Part shown: one piece after another, positions 62,891-64,000 of the stretch
How positions within the stretch are numbered: position 1 is the first letter of the stretch
Layout: every line of letters starts with the position of its first letter
DNA from: Polynucleobacter sp. TSB-Sco08W16
GTDB lineage: Bacteria > Pseudomonadota > Gammaproteobacteria > Burkholderiales > Burkholderiaceae
NCBI RefSeq assembly: GCF_018687455.1
Contig: NZ_CP061291.1
Span: forward strand, 1,054,001 to 1,118,000
Length of the DNA stretch: 64,000 nt
Direction of reading: 5' to 3'
Position numbers and translations under genes: made by a program
The notes under the pieces: model-generated
The model's input: only the letters and a program-made list of their open reading frames with translations
What the model was told of the DNA's origin: nothing
Databases searched by the model: none

Positions 62891-63631
62891 ATGAAAAAGA
62901 AAAAAGTTGCTTCTGCAAAAAATATAATTGATGTCTACAGCTGGCCTACTCCTAATGGCCATAAAGTACACATCATGCTCGAAGAGTGTGGTTATCATTT
63001 AGGCAAAGACTGGGTAGCGCATCCGATTGACATTGGCGCTGGTGATCAGTTCGATGAAGCGTTTTTGAAAATCAGCCCAAACAATAAGATTCCTGCTCTA
63101 GTCGATCCAAATGGCCCCGATGGTAAGCCCATCCACGTTTTTGAATCTGGCGCCATCTTGCTTTACCTTGCCGCTAAAACCGGTAAGTTCTTACCCAAGA
63201 GCACTCGCGGCAAATATGAAGTCTTGCAATGGCTCATGTTTCAGATGGGGGGCTTGGGTCCCATGCTTGGGCAAAACCACCATTTCCGACTCTATGCCCC
63301 TGAGAAAATTGAGTACGCCATTAACCGCTATACCAATGAAGCCAAACGCCTTTATGGGGTTTTAGATACACAACTGAAAGATAATCCCTATATTGCAGGG
63401 AAAACGTATTCGATAGCCGATATGGCAATTTATCCTTGGACACGGAATTGGAAAAATCAAGGGATTGAAATCAACGACTATCCCAATTTCAAACGCTGGT
63501 TTGAGATGATCAGCAAACGACCCGCAGTTATTCGTGGTTGTGAAGTATTAACGGCATTACGCAAACCCTTGCATGATGACAAAGCAAGAGAGCAGTTATT
63601 TGGATCAACCCAGTATCAAAGAAGGAAATAA
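62891..63631 (+). CDS. yfcG: Glutathione S-transferase, YfcG-like
   Basis: 246 residues. Opens YSWPTPNGHKVHIMLEECGY, with SPNNKIPALVDPNGPDGKP and LGPMLGQNHHF like E. coli YfcG, a Nu-class GST with disulfide reductase activity. N-terminal thioredoxin fold, C-terminal helical domain. Precedes the next gene by one base. Confidence 0.88.
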   Translation: MKKKKVASAKNIIDVYSWPTPNGHKVHIMLEECGYHLGKDWVAHPIDIGAGDQFDEAFLKISPNNKIPALVDPNGPDGKPIHVFESGAILLYLAAKTGKFLPKSTRGKYEVLQWLMFQMGGLGPMLGQNHHFRLYAPEKIEYAINRYTNEAKRLYGVLDTQLKDNPYIAGKTYSIADMAIYPWTRNWKNQGIEINDYPNFKRWFEMISKRPAVIRGCEVLTALRKPLHDDKAREQLFGSTQYQRRK

Positions 63632-63632
63632 G

Positions 63633-64000
63633 ATGAAGATTGAATCGGTCGGCGTAATCGGTGCAGGAACTATGGGTAATGGTATTGCGCAAGTCTGTGC
63701 AGTTGCCGGTCTTGATGTAGTCATGGTTGATATCAATGAAGCTGCTGTGCAACGTGGCTTAGATCAAATTAGCAAAAGCTTAGATCGCCTGGTTAAAAAA
63801 GAAACGCTTACTCCTGAAGGCAAAGATGCTGCTCTTAAGCACATCAAAGGCAGCACCTCTTATGCAGACTTTAAGGGACTTGGTCTAGTCATTGAAGCCG
63901 CGACTGAAAACCAAGCAATTAAAGAAAAGATTCTTAAGCAAGTCGATGAGATTGTCAGCAAAGACACCATCATCGCTACCAATACTTCATCGCTCTCCAT
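63633..64000 (+). CDS. 3-hydroxybutyryl-CoA dehydrogenase, 5' part
   Basis: Runs off the right edge; about 122 residues visible. VGVIGAGTMGNGIAQVCAVAG is the NAD-binding motif and TNTSSLS the conserved start of the catalytic side. Oxidises (S)-3-hydroxybutyryl-CoA to acetoacetyl-CoA, the substrate that links to the CoA-transferase scoAB and gcdH. ATG one base after the yfcG-like stop. Confidence 0.9.
   Translation, partial: MKIESVGVIGAGTMGNGIAQVCAVAGLDVVMVDINEAAVQRGLDQISKSLDRLVKKETLTPEGKDAALKHIKGSTSYADFKGLGLVIEAATENQAIKEKILKQVDEIVSKDTIIATNTSSLS

Overview
This window reads as one contiguous piece of a betaproteobacterial chromosome, most likely Burkholderiaceae and closest in style to Polynucleobacter (free-living freshwater bacteria with small genomes). 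The reasons are protein character (DUF2863, CvpA-FolC-AccD-TrpA/B/F order, fimV between asd and truA, an entericidin between leuC and leuD, gltA-sdhEBADC-gntR-mdh), a moderate base composition by eye, and very tight gene packing. The genus is an inference from remembered gene content, not from a search. I saw no insertion sequence, prophage, CRISPR array or rRNA. There is one tRNA gene, tRNA-Val(GAC).

Layout. 1-5580 (minus): a cation-efflux/alpha-beta-hydrolase fusion, relA, tRNA-Val and the 5' part of thrS. 5616-9204: CoA-transferase scoAB, and divergently ETF-ubiquinone oxidoreductase and glyoxalase I. 9206-15456: FemAB-like acetyltransferase, DUF1289, ABC-F protein YbiT, queuosine-precursor transporter, glutaryl-CoA dehydrogenase, tRNA 2-selenouridine synthase. 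15466-30185: a large sulfur-oxidation island. On the minus strand it runs persulfide-dioxygenase-like MBL, soxC, soxD, soxY, soxZ, soxA, soxX, soxB, DsrE-like, SoxH-like MBL, cytochrome c, three YeeE/YedE-type proteins, a DUF442 protein and a thioesterase. Divergently on the plus strand are sulfide:quinone oxidoreductase, a TauE/SafE exporter and a HiPIP. 30241-35430: an FNR-like regulator, modBC without modA, a small YgaP-like membrane protein behind a textbook FNR-type promoter, and a row of small poorly known genes. 35467-57120 (all minus): metZ, purF, cvpA, SPOR protein, folC, accD, trpA, trpB, trpF, truA, fimV, asd, leuB, leuD, ecn, leuC, gltA, sdhE, sdhB, sdhA, sdhD, sdhC. 57245-64000: a GntR regulator divergent from mdh, an MliC-like protein, DUF2863, yaaA, ybdL-like aminotransferase, yfcG-like GST and the start of a 3-hydroxybutyryl-CoA dehydrogenase.

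How it fits together. The sulfur island encodes a complete SoxXAYZBCD thiosulfate-oxidising set plus sulfide oxidation (SQR), persulfide handling, sulfur-compound transport, sulfite export and periplasmic electron carriers. This suggests a heterotroph that gains extra energy from reduced sulfur. SoxC needs molybdenum cofactor, and a molybdate ABC transporter lies a few kb away. The FNR-like regulator keeps the E..SR recognition-helix residues that read TTGAT, and a near-consensus site stands about 2.2 kb away, at about -41 of a predicted promoter. The rest is core amino-acid, nucleotide, fatty-acid and TCA metabolism.

The most unusual items are the transporter-hydrolase fusion, the Blh-type protein split between the two ends of the sulfur island, the inverted repeats in the sqr/sox divergent promoter, modBC without modA, and candidate regulatory DNA around sdhC, gntR-mdh and thrS.
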